From SMWN01 sp965261165 (GTDB lineage: Bacteria; Pseudomonadota; Gammaproteobacteria; Eutrophobiales; Eutrophobiaceae): a stretch of 64,000 nucleotides of DNA. The position numbers were made by a program, and so were the translations under genes. Each line of letters begins with the position of its first letter. The stretch's first letter is position 1. Positions 36,138 to 43,550 of the stretch are shown here, piece after piece. The notes beneath the pieces were generated by a model. The model ran no database searches. It was given only the letters and a program-made list of their open reading frames with translations, and had not been told where the DNA came from. Location: assembly GCA_965261165.1 (NCBI GenBank), contig OZ253445.1, positions 1,984,001-2,048,000 of the forward strand, written 5' to 3'.

Positions 36138-36707
36138 GGGTGCAGTGAAGTCATCTGGCGCTGGGAAGGTGAGGCGTTTGGGAATACCCCAGCATCAGGC
36201 AGTGTCAGTGTCAACCTTCGCTTTCCTGGACAATACTATGATGCGGAGACTAATCTGCATTACAACCACTTTAGATATTATGATCCTGAGTTAGGCAGGT
36301 ATATTACCAGTGATCCGATAGGGTTGAGAGGTGGCATGAATACGTATGGGTATGTATATCAGAATCCTGTTATGTATTATGATCCTGATGGAAGTATTGT
36401 TGTCTTGAATCCTTTGACGGGCGCTGCTGCTGGGGCATTTGCTGGTACCTATTATGTTACACGTGATTTTAAAAAAGCATTTTTCGCAGGTGTTAAAGGT
36501 GCTGCTTTCGGACTTGCCAGTGGTTTTGTAGCGGGATTCCCGGGACGGCTTGCCGTCAGCGTTGGTATTGCTCTGAATTTATTATTGAACGCTGCTGCGG
36601 GCGCAAGTGCAGAAGAGTCAGATGGCTTGGATCTTCCTTTCTGGTCCTGCTTACTGAATCCTAATGCCCCTAATTGTCCGCAAGATGATGCGGACATCTG
36701 CCAGTAA
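36138..36707 (+). pseudogene. RHS-repeat protein C-terminal fragment with variable tail
   Basis: The open frame begins without a start codon and reads WRWEGEAFGNTP, GQYYDAETNLHYNHFRYYDP, then GRYITSDPIGLRGGMNTYGYV and NPVMYYDPDG: the RHS core closing motif. A unique tail of about 110 residues follows, containing two Gly/Ala-rich hydrophobic helices and a Cys-containing end (CLLNPNAPNCPQDDADICQ). In RHS/YD polymorphic toxins the region after DPxG is the toxin. The rest of the RHS barrel is missing; transposase debris lies directly 5'. Confidence 0.75.
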
Positions 36708-36718
36708 GTTTAGCCATC

Positions 36719-37096
36719 TTGGATCTAACAACACTATTTTGCCTCATCTGTTGTATCGCGGCTATTGTTTTTGTTGAAAAGAACAAAGCCGATGGCTATC
36801 AGGTAGTCCACTATAAACTTTACTTCTGTATCGCCAATTTTATTATTTTTTCTTATCTTATAGTGCGTGATGACGTTGACATTACCGAGATCAAGCTACT
36901 ATTTGGTTTTCTTGGTGGATCATTAGGTCCGATGCTCTGGGGGCATTGGCTCTATAGTGAGATATTTGAAAGCAGTAAGGAGCCCTCTAAGATCAGCTAC
37001 AAGATCTTTCAGATGTACATTTTCTTGCAGGTTGTATTCATTTTTTCTCTAGCAGTTTCTGATGTTGTTTCAGGGCTTTTTGGCTTAAGTTTCTGA
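36719..37096 (+). CDS. Four-helix membrane protein behind the RHS tail; candidate immunity protein
   Basis: A TTG-started 125-residue protein with hydrophobic segments at about 3-18, 30-46, 59-75 and 98-118. It lies 11 bp after the RHS tail, where polymorphic-toxin loci keep the cognate immunity gene. The tail itself has membrane-active-looking helices, which would fit a membrane immunity protein. The C-terminus is altered by a 34-bp tandem duplication: without it the end would be GLKPTV instead of GLSF. No family recognised. Confidence 0.5.
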   Translation: MDLTTLFCLICCIAAIVFVEKNKADGYQVVHYKLYFCIANFIIFSYLIVRDDVDITEIKLLFGFLGGSLGPMLWGHWLYSEIFESSKEPSKISYKIFQMYIFLQVVFIFSLAVSDVVSGLFGLSF

Positions 37097-37121
37097 TGTT
37101 GTTTCAGGGCTTTTTGGCTTA
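37054..37121 (+). repeat. Perfect 34-bp tandem duplication
   Basis: Two identical 34-bp units (37054-37087, 37088-37121) span the stop codon of the membrane-protein gene and change its last residues. Confidence 0.95.
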
Positions 37122-37319
37122 AAGCCCACAGTTTGAAAAACATGAAAGAATACAAAAGAGCGTTTGTAATAGTACAAAAATAAATGACTGCCCTAAAAAG
37201 GTCTTTCTTTTTATACGCCAACAAGAGTAACGGCTTTATGCAGGATAGGCGCGTGCAAAATAGCCCATTGAGTGCTGACAAGGTGCCGAACTGGTAGTGG
37301 CAAACCATCCCTAGCCTAA

Positions 37320-38310
37320 GCTTGAGGCCTTATTGTCATTCGATGAACTGGCCAAACCTTAGGTTAAGCTCTATTCGGTTAAAGGTCATAAAGAAAAAGG
37401 CGTGGCCTTTGGCTTACGCGCCCTGGTGTTACAATTCATGGAAGATATGAGCGACCGTGAAATGGAATGTTTTTTGCGAATGGATTTTTTTGCAAGAGAA
37501 TGTTCTTTGCAAAAGAACACTTCTGGAACATGCTGTTACCCATTGGGCTTAGGAGAGAAGACCCCAGATCACAGTAATCTTGGTGATTGTCGAAAACGTG
37601 ATGATCTTCGAGAACGCTTAGACACAGAAAACTGAATGACGGTTCTTAACCGTGTTGGTGAAGAACTGAAGTCTATGGGTTTAATGCGCCAAGTGTTGAC
37701 CTTTGTTGCTGCCAGTCACTTAGGTGAGTCAGCTAAGCACTTGGGACGATAGAGATCGTGCCATTCAGGCCGGTTTAGAGAAGTTTAATCATAAGACCGC
37801 TGAAACAATAACGGTTGCTCAGCAGGCACGCTTTGGTGGTAAGGGCGGTAACAAGTTTTGCTAGGGTGATAAAGAACACATATTGATTGCTAGGCGAAGT
37901 GGTTTAATCAATAAGATTGCGGCCACATCAGCGATAATAACCGATGCTGAAGGGCTTGCTCACGTTTGCCCCACAGGAGGTGCTTTTTTTGGTGATAAGG
38001 GGCGATAAGGGGCACTGTGTGAACCTGGGCAAAACCACCATCAAGCGCAAGGGCTGTCATGATGCCACGATCAAGCCAGCCAATATGCAGGGCAAAGAGA
38101 CTAAATTAAAGAGCGTTGGCTTGCAGCCATGCGTTCAGCCTATGAGCGTGTCTTTGCTCACCGTAACCGGCGGGTTGATTATCGTGGTTTGCAGAAGGTG
38201 CAATCTCAGTAGGCATCCGTGTACTGACTTTCAACCGCAAAAGAGTGATGACGCTGGGGTTTGAAGACATAGATAGATTGGGTTTTGAAGACATCAATTT
38301 AATACCTGCC
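37320..38310 (+). pseudogene. IS5/IS1182-like transposase, heavily degraded
   Basis: Pieces in shifting frames: LLSFDELAKP-stop-VKLYSVKGHKEKGVAFGLRAL, FMEDMSDREMECFL, GLGEKTPDHSNLGD, TVLNRVGEELKSMGL, GLINKIAATSA, EGLAHVCPTGG, KTTIKRKGCHDATIK, YERVFAHRNRRVDYRGLQKVQ. This is the order of an IS5-group DDE transposase. Several stops replace Gln codons (for example TAG after LAKP). A 14-bp direct repeat AAAATAGCCCATTG flanks the remnant at 37257-37270 and 38391-38404. Confidence 0.75.
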
Positions 38311-38493
38311 CAAGGTAAATACTAGGGTAAATACTAGGGTAAATCCGCCTTCCATTTACCTAAAGGGCAGATTTAAGGCACTAATAGCCTAAAATAGCCC
38401 ATTGGGACTTAAATAAAGCGGACTATTGTCGTTTATTTGAACAAATATGTGAATTTTGACATTATTCTTAAATTAACCAACAAGCCAAGTAAT

Positions 38494-38793
38494 ATGCGAT
38501 ACAAAACAATTAAAGAAGAAATTTCGTTCCCCTTGTTGGTTATGGAAAGCTCCGAATATTCGTCTAATCAGTGCGTATTTCGTGATGATGGGGCGGGTGT
38601 CTGGTTATACCAATCGAATTGTCTGGAGTTTATGGACAAACTAGTCGAAAAGTACCCGGATGGTAAATTTGATATGATCTTTGCAGATCCGCCTTATTTT
38701 CTTTCAAATGGCGGCATAAGTTGCCATGCAGGGAAAATGGTTAAAGTTGATAAAGGGAAGTGGATTGCAGAAACTGGCGCTTTTCCAAAATAA
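38494..38793 (+). pseudogene. DpnA-type adenine methyltransferase, N-terminal stump
   Basis: The ATG at 38494 leads to GAGVWLYQSNCLEFMDKL and the catalytic motif IV context DMIFADPPYFLSNGG, then MVKVDKGKW, matching DpnA/DpnIIB-type N6-adenine methylases. The frame then ends abruptly (IAETGAFPK), about 200 residues short of the family, lacking the SAM-binding FxGxG region. Inactive as read. It sits 16 bp before a candidate restriction endonuclease gene. Confidence 0.75.
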
Positions 38794-38809
38794 GGAGAAA
38801 TAAAAGATA

Positions 38810-39526
38810 ATGATGCAATATGAACAAGTGATTGATGTAATGGCAAATCTCGGCGGTTTCGCCACCTTTGGACAATTATATCAGCACACAGATGTTACAA
38901 ATTGGGGAACGCAAACGCCTTACGCCACCATAAGGAGAATCGTTCAGGATGAAAGGTTCTTCTTCAAGATAAAACCCGGATTGTGGGCACTACGGTCTCA
39001 CAAGAGCAAATTGCCCGACCATGTTAATTTCAAAGACGATATTAGTAAGAAGCAGCGCGAGGAGTATGACCACTATTATTATCAAGGACTGTTATTGCAA
39101 ATTGGCAACCTTGCCGATTACGACACATTTGCTCCCCACCAAGATAAGAATAAAGAATTTCTGAACAGTACGATTGGCGAAGTCAGAACGATGCCCGAGA
39201 TTTACCAGTTCGGCTACCCTGGTTTCATCAAGCATGCAAAAACTATTGATGTTTCGTGGTTCAATTCGCGAAAAATGCCTGTGTACTTATTCGAGGTTGA
39301 GCATTCAACGTCAATGGACAGGTCTTTAATAAAATTCAACGAGTTGACGGATTTTAATGTACGCTGCTTTATCGTTGCCGATAAAGCAAGAAAGAAAGAG
39401 TTCGACTCCAAAATGGTGTTGCATACATTTAAAACATTGAAAAACAGAGTTGTATTTTATGATTACGAAAGATTGTCAAAATGGCATGCAAGTTGCCATA
39501 AGAGCAAAGCGGTTGCCGCGATTTAA
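38810..39526 (+). CDS. Candidate Type II restriction endonuclease (winged helix plus PD-(D/E)xK-like core)
   Basis: The 238-residue protein is preceded by AAGGAG. The N-terminal 60 residues look like a winged helix (VIDVMANLGGFATFGQLYQ, TPYATIRRIVQDERFF). The middle contains IDVSWFNSRKMPVYLFEVEH, an acidic D...ExE arrangement compatible with a PD-(D/E)xK variant active site. The C-terminus RCFIVADKARKKEFDSKM..RVVFYDYERLSKWH completes an alpha/beta fold. Position directly after a DpnA-like methylase supports a restriction role. The exact family is inference. The gene is intact while its methylase is truncated. Confidence 0.55.
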   Translation: MMQYEQVIDVMANLGGFATFGQLYQHTDVTNWGTQTPYATIRRIVQDERFFFKIKPGLWALRSHKSKLPDHVNFKDDISKKQREEYDHYYYQGLLLQIGNLADYDTFAPHQDKNKEFLNSTIGEVRTMPEIYQFGYPGFIKHAKTIDVSWFNSRKMPVYLFEVEHSTSMDRSLIKFNELTDFNVRCFIVADKARKKEFDSKMVLHTFKTLKNRVVFYDYERLSKWHASCHKSKAVAAI

Positions 39527-39613
39527 TCCTTGCCACTCTCCCATGCCCCGCCCTAATGCAGAAACCAGTAATAGACGATAAAATTACACGTTAAATGAAA
39601 TGGGAACGAGATT

Positions 39614-39814
39614 ATGAAAGAAATTAAATTTACCAACAAAGAAATAAACAGCCTTTTTCTAATGGTGAACTATCTAATGGATAGCGAACAAAACCATTAT
39701 ATGGAAAGCATGGTATGTTGCGGTGAAGAACATTGTAATGAGGATGACTCTGACCATATTTATATACATACGAAGCGAATAGAACAAGTGCTAAAGCAAA
39801 CTACAAACCTGTGA
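39614..39814 (+). CDS. Short hypothetical protein
   Basis: A 66-residue acidic frame beginning MKEIKFTNKEINSLFLMVNYL, with CCGEEHCNEDDSDH in the middle, which could bind metal. A GGGAACGAG motif lies upstream. No family recognised. It overlaps a different frame that carries a coding-like tail (39795-40007), so it may be the intact head of a broken gene or an independent small gene. Confidence 0.4.
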   Translation: MKEIKFTNKEINSLFLMVNYLMDSEQNHYMESMVCCGEEHCNEDDSDHIYIHTKRIEQVLKQTTNL

Positions 39815-40007
39815 TTTCAAGCGAAAACAATATCTTAAACTGGTGTCCTCATTGGACTTAAAAGTTGAATGCGTTTATGTCTTGAACGATTGGTTCAAAC
39901 ACCCAAGATATAAAGATGTTTTGGATTATATTCATAGCGTGAATTGCCACTATAAATTTAATGAGTTACCGTTAGCATGGTTAGGATTGCCTAACCCACA
40001 GAGTTAA
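39795..40007 (+). pseudogene. C-terminal coding fragment, possibly restriction-modification related
   Basis: An open frame without start reads KVECVYVLNDWFKHPRYKDVLDYI, then VNCHYKFNELPLAWLGLPNPQS and stop. The FNELPLxWLGLP closing pattern resembles the end of some Type II restriction enzymes as I recall them, but I cannot name the family. It is adjacent to a broken R-M pair. Confidence 0.4.
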
Positions 40008-40019
40008 GTGTAACGAGAA

Positions 40020-40340
40020 ATGAGGATAGGCGATGTCTGCCATATCCAGCACCCGACCGGACTTGTAGTGAACCTGGGTCAGGCACAGCCGCCGCCAGAA
40101 GATGGCTCAGCCTTTGTGGCGTGCCGGGATTTATCGGTGCTGGATGACATCCTGGGCGAGCGTTTCGAGCGGACGGTGAGAAAGGACAACTATGTGCACT
40201 TTGAAGGACGGGTATTGCAGATCCCAGCAGATCGTCACCGCTGCCATTATGTGAAGGCGAAGATCCGGGTTCTGCGTTTATAGCGATGGTAGCTTATCCA
40301 TTCACCACAGCCCGGGAGCTGGCAAGGTATGACGCCCTAA
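40020..40340 (+). pseudogene. ISNCY/IS1202-like transposase, C-terminal fragment
   Basis: ERTVRKDNYVHFEGRVLQIPAD and HCHYVKAKIRVLRL, followed after a frame change by a DGSLSI..GPREL-like end, match the C-terminal beta domain of rve-type ISNCY transposases. The N-terminal part of the same family is found at 61150-61588. Confidence 0.6.
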
Positions 40341-40609
40341 GGTCATGAGCTCTCAGATAAACTACTGGTTGCAGTATTAATGTCTGCGGCTCAGCCGGTA
40401 GTTGCGAGGCACCTCTGGGAGCCTTCTAGTAATCAAACCAAAAGCGGACAATCGTGGACAATCCCAATCGTGGATAATCTATGTGTTACAGAACTGGATA
40501 TTTCTATTTGTTGCTAACAGGCATTTGCGCTTTGGGTTGACAGCGCTAAACTGGTGCAGAAATGAGAAATCAGCTAGATGAGGTGAGGTTTGGTGCTTGG
40601 GTGTGTTAA

Positions 40610-42061
40610 TCAGATATGAATCGCCCGATCATCAACGTCCAAGGCGGCTTCGTGTAAAGCCTCTGAGAGTGAGGGATGTCCATGAATGGTGCGGGCAATG
40701 TCTTCACTGCTGGCATCAAATTCCATGGACAATACGGCCTCAGCAATGAGCTCTGAGGCATTAGGGCCTAGTATATGTACCCCCAAAATTTTATCGTTGT
40801 GCTTGTCGGCCAATATTTTGACCATGCCTGTTGTGTCTCCTGTGACCCTAGCCCGGCTGTTGGCAACAAAGGGAAATGCGCCTACTTTAAAATCAATGCC
40901 ATTTTCTTCTAGTGCCCGTTCGGTCATTCCCACCCAGGCAATCTCCGGCCAGGTGTAAATAACCCAAGGGATTGTCTGATAATTGACATGCCCACCCATG
41001 TTATCTGCCTGTCCAGCAATTCGTTCAGCCACAGCTACGCCTTCTTCCGATGCCTTATGAGCCAACATAGGCCCCCTGACAACATCGCCGACAGCGTAGA
41101 TATTTGGCAGATTGGTTTGGCATTGATCATCAACCTTGATAAATCCTCTTTCATCCAGTTCCAGGCCACATGCTTGAGTATCAAGACCTTCTGTATTAGG
41201 AGTGCGGCCCACGGCAACGATCAGTTTATCAACGCTGATCTGTTGCTTGCCTTCTGTATCTTCGTAGATGACGATGACTTCCTGATTGTTTGAGCCAGTG
41301 CCCGTCACTCTTGCCCCAAGCCTGATATCCAGACCTTGTTGGCTTAGAATTTTATAGGCTTCGTCTGACAGTTGATCATCAACAGGTTCAAGGAATGTAT
41401 CTAGGGCTTCAAGAATAATCACTTCAGATCCGAGGCGATTCCAGACGCTGCCTAATTCCAGACCAATAACCCCAGCACCAATGATGCCGAGTTTTCTGGG
41501 CGTCTCATCAAAGGCAAGTGCTCCAGTAGAATCAACGATCCTGTCATTATCAACCTTAGCCGGTGGGATCTTCGTTGGTTTGGAACCCGTGGCGATAATG
41601 ATGTGTTTGGCAGCAGCAATAATTGTTTCTTTATCCTCAGGTGATGAAGGCAAAACTTCTATTTGATAATGGTCTGCATCATCTTGTGTTGTGATGCGTC
41701 CGCGACCATGCAAGAGATCAATATTGTTTTTTCTAAATAGACTGGCGATGCCTTGTGTCAGTATCTGCACGGTCTTGTCCTTGCGTGTGAGCATTTTCTC
41801 AACATTCATACTGGCAGCAGAAATATTAATACCATGGTCAGCAGCATCATTCTTAAGATATGAGTAATGATGTGTCGACTCCAATAATGCCTTGGAAGGG
41901 ATGCAGCCAACATTCAGGCAAGTACCGCCTAACGCAGGTTTGTCGCTTTTATTACTCCAGCTTTCAACACAAGCGACGGATAGTCCTAATTGTACACAAC
42001 GAATGGCGGCGACATATCCACCAGGCCCAGCACCGATAACAATGACGTCATAATTTTGCAT
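40610..42061 (-). CDS. lpd: Dihydrolipoyl dehydrogenase (E3)
   Basis: Reoxidises dihydrolipoyl groups of 2-oxoacid dehydrogenases with FAD and NAD. The 483-residue protein has the FAD motif VIVIGAGPGGYVAAI, redox-active GGTCLNVGCIPSKALL, NAD motif LGIIGAGVIGLELGSVW, FAD motif NIYAVGDVVRG, and the C-terminal HGHPSLSEALHEAALD with the catalytic His-Glu. It is the third gene after sucA and sucB, 23 bp after sucB. Intact. Confidence 0.96.
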   Translation of the reverse strand: MQNYDVIVIGAGPGGYVAAIRCVQLGLSVACVESWSNKSDKPALGGTCLNVGCIPSKALLESTHHYSYLKNDAADHGINISAASMNVEKMLTRKDKTVQILTQGIASLFRKNNIDLLHGRGRITTQDDADHYQIEVLPSSPEDKETIIAAAKHIIIATGSKPTKIPPAKVDNDRIVDSTGALAFDETPRKLGIIGAGVIGLELGSVWNRLGSEVIILEALDTFLEPVDDQLSDEAYKILSQQGLDIRLGARVTGTGSNNQEVIVIYEDTEGKQQISVDKLIVAVGRTPNTEGLDTQACGLELDERGFIKVDDQCQTNLPNIYAVGDVVRGPMLAHKASEEGVAVAERIAGQADNMGGHVNYQTIPWVIYTWPEIAWVGMTERALEENGIDFKVGAFPFVANSRARVTGDTTGMVKILADKHNDKILGVHILGPNASELIAEAVLSMEFDASSEDIARTIHGHPSLSEALHEAALDVDDRAIHI

Positions 42062-42084
42062 TAATTTTCTCTAAACCTTCAAAG

Positions 42085-43500
42085 CTAAATTTTTAATAAG
42101 AGTCTTGATGGATCTTCAATTTGTTCTTTAATCAAAACCAGAAATTGTACGGCTTGACGCCCATCAATGATTCGATGGTCATAAGACAGTGCCAGATACA
42201 TCATAGGTCTAATCACGACTTTACCATTCTCGGCGATAGGTCGTTCCTGGATCTTGTGCATGCCAAGAATGGCGCTTTGTGGTGGATTAATAATTGGTGT
42301 AGAGAGCAAAGACCCAAAAATACCGCCATTGGTGATAGTAAACGTACCGCCAGTGAGTTCTTCAATGGTGAGTTTTCCGGTGCTGGCTTTTTGAGCGAAT
42401 TCAGTAATTCTGGATTCAATGGCTGCAAATGAAAGTGTGTTTGCATCTCTTAGAACTGGTACCACTAAACCACGCTCAGAACTAACCGCGATGCCTATAT
42501 CGAAATAGCCACGATAAAGAATGTCTTCACCTTCGATAGAGGCATTGATGACAGGAAATTTCTTTAATGCTTCGACCGTTGACTGGGTAAAAAAAGACAT
42601 GAAGCCTAATTTAACACTGTGGGCTTCCATAAATTTATTTTTGTAGCGGTTACGCAGATTCATCACAGGTTGCATGTTGATTTCATTAAATGTTGTTAGC
42701 AGGGCATTCTCATGTTGAGCAGCTAGTAGTCGTTCTGCAGCTCGTTTGCGCAATCGCGTCATAGGCACGCGTTCTTGAGGGCGTTGTTTCTTGTTTGCGT
42801 CTGTCGCAGGCATTACAGCTTTCGGTGATTGTTTTTCTGTTTCAGTATTTTCTGACGTTACAGTTTCTGGCACAACATCTTCTTGAGCAGGAGTAGGATT
42901 TGCTGGAATTTCCTGACTAAGAACAATCCCTAGGTGATTAAGAATATCTTCCTTGGTTATTCGGTCTGGATGCTTGTGTGTCGTAATATCCGATATTTGA
43001 AGATTTTTTTCTGACAATAAATGCCTGACAGCAGGACTTAATTTAGGCGTGTTCTCAACTGGATTGGCAATCGCTTGCCGTATTAGTTCGGGTTCAGGCT
43101 CGATTTCAGGTTCAGGAACAGGAACGAATTCTTGTTCAGCTTCAGACGTAGGGCTGGGTTTGGGATCTAGCAGCATGTGTTGTTGAGGCGCATCTTTAAT
43201 TGCATTTACTTCAGGCTTTTCTTTTTTATTGCTTGCAGCAGACGTTTCAACGGTTGATGTTTTTTCTGTATCAATTCTGGCAATCAATTCATCACTTTCA
43301 ACGTCTTCGCCGTCCTGTTTCAGAATTTCAATCAAAATGCCGTTGGTCGGGGCAATAACTTCCAGCGTGACTTTGTCTGTTTCGATATCAATCAGGTTCT
43401 CACCACGCTTAACGGAGTCGCCTATTTTTTTATGCCATTGAAGCAAATTTGCTTCGGCGACAGATTCTGCAAGAACAGGAACTTTTATTTCAACGGTCAC
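42085..43500 (-). CDS. sucB: 2-oxoglutarate dehydrogenase E2 (dihydrolipoyl succinyltransferase)
   Basis: 471 residues. One lipoyl domain with the lipoylated Lys in IDIETDKVTLEV (about 43), a Pro/Glu-rich linker with PEPEIEPEPE, a peripheral-subunit-binding domain (LSPAVRHLLSEKNLQISDI), and the C-terminal acyltransferase with ALSYDHRIIDGRQAV carrying the catalytic His and Asp. The linker is longer than in E. coli. It lies between sucA and lpd in one operon. Confidence 0.95.
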   Translation of the reverse strand: MTVEIKVPVLAESVAEANLLQWHKKIGDSVKRGENLIDIETDKVTLEVIAPTNGILIEILKQDGEDVESDELIARIDTEKTSTVETSAASNKKEKPEVNAIKDAPQQHMLLDPKPSPTSEAEQEFVPVPEPEIEPEPELIRQAIANPVENTPKLSPAVRHLLSEKNLQISDITTHKHPDRITKEDILNHLGIVLSQEIPANPTPAQEDVVPETVTSENTETEKQSPKAVMPATDANKKQRPQERVPMTRLRKRAAERLLAAQHENALLTTFNEINMQPVMNLRNRYKNKFMEAHSVKLGFMSFFTQSTVEALKKFPVINASIEGEDILYRGYFDIGIAVSSERGLVVPVLRDANTLSFAAIESRITEFAQKASTGKLTIEELTGGTFTITNGGIFGSLLSTPIINPPQSAILGMHKIQERPIAENGKVVIRPMMYLALSYDHRIIDGRQAVQFLVLIKEQIEDPSRLLLKI

Positions 43501-43550
43501 ATTTTTCTCCTTCGGGAATACATTTTATGATTATACACTGGCAAATTGAG

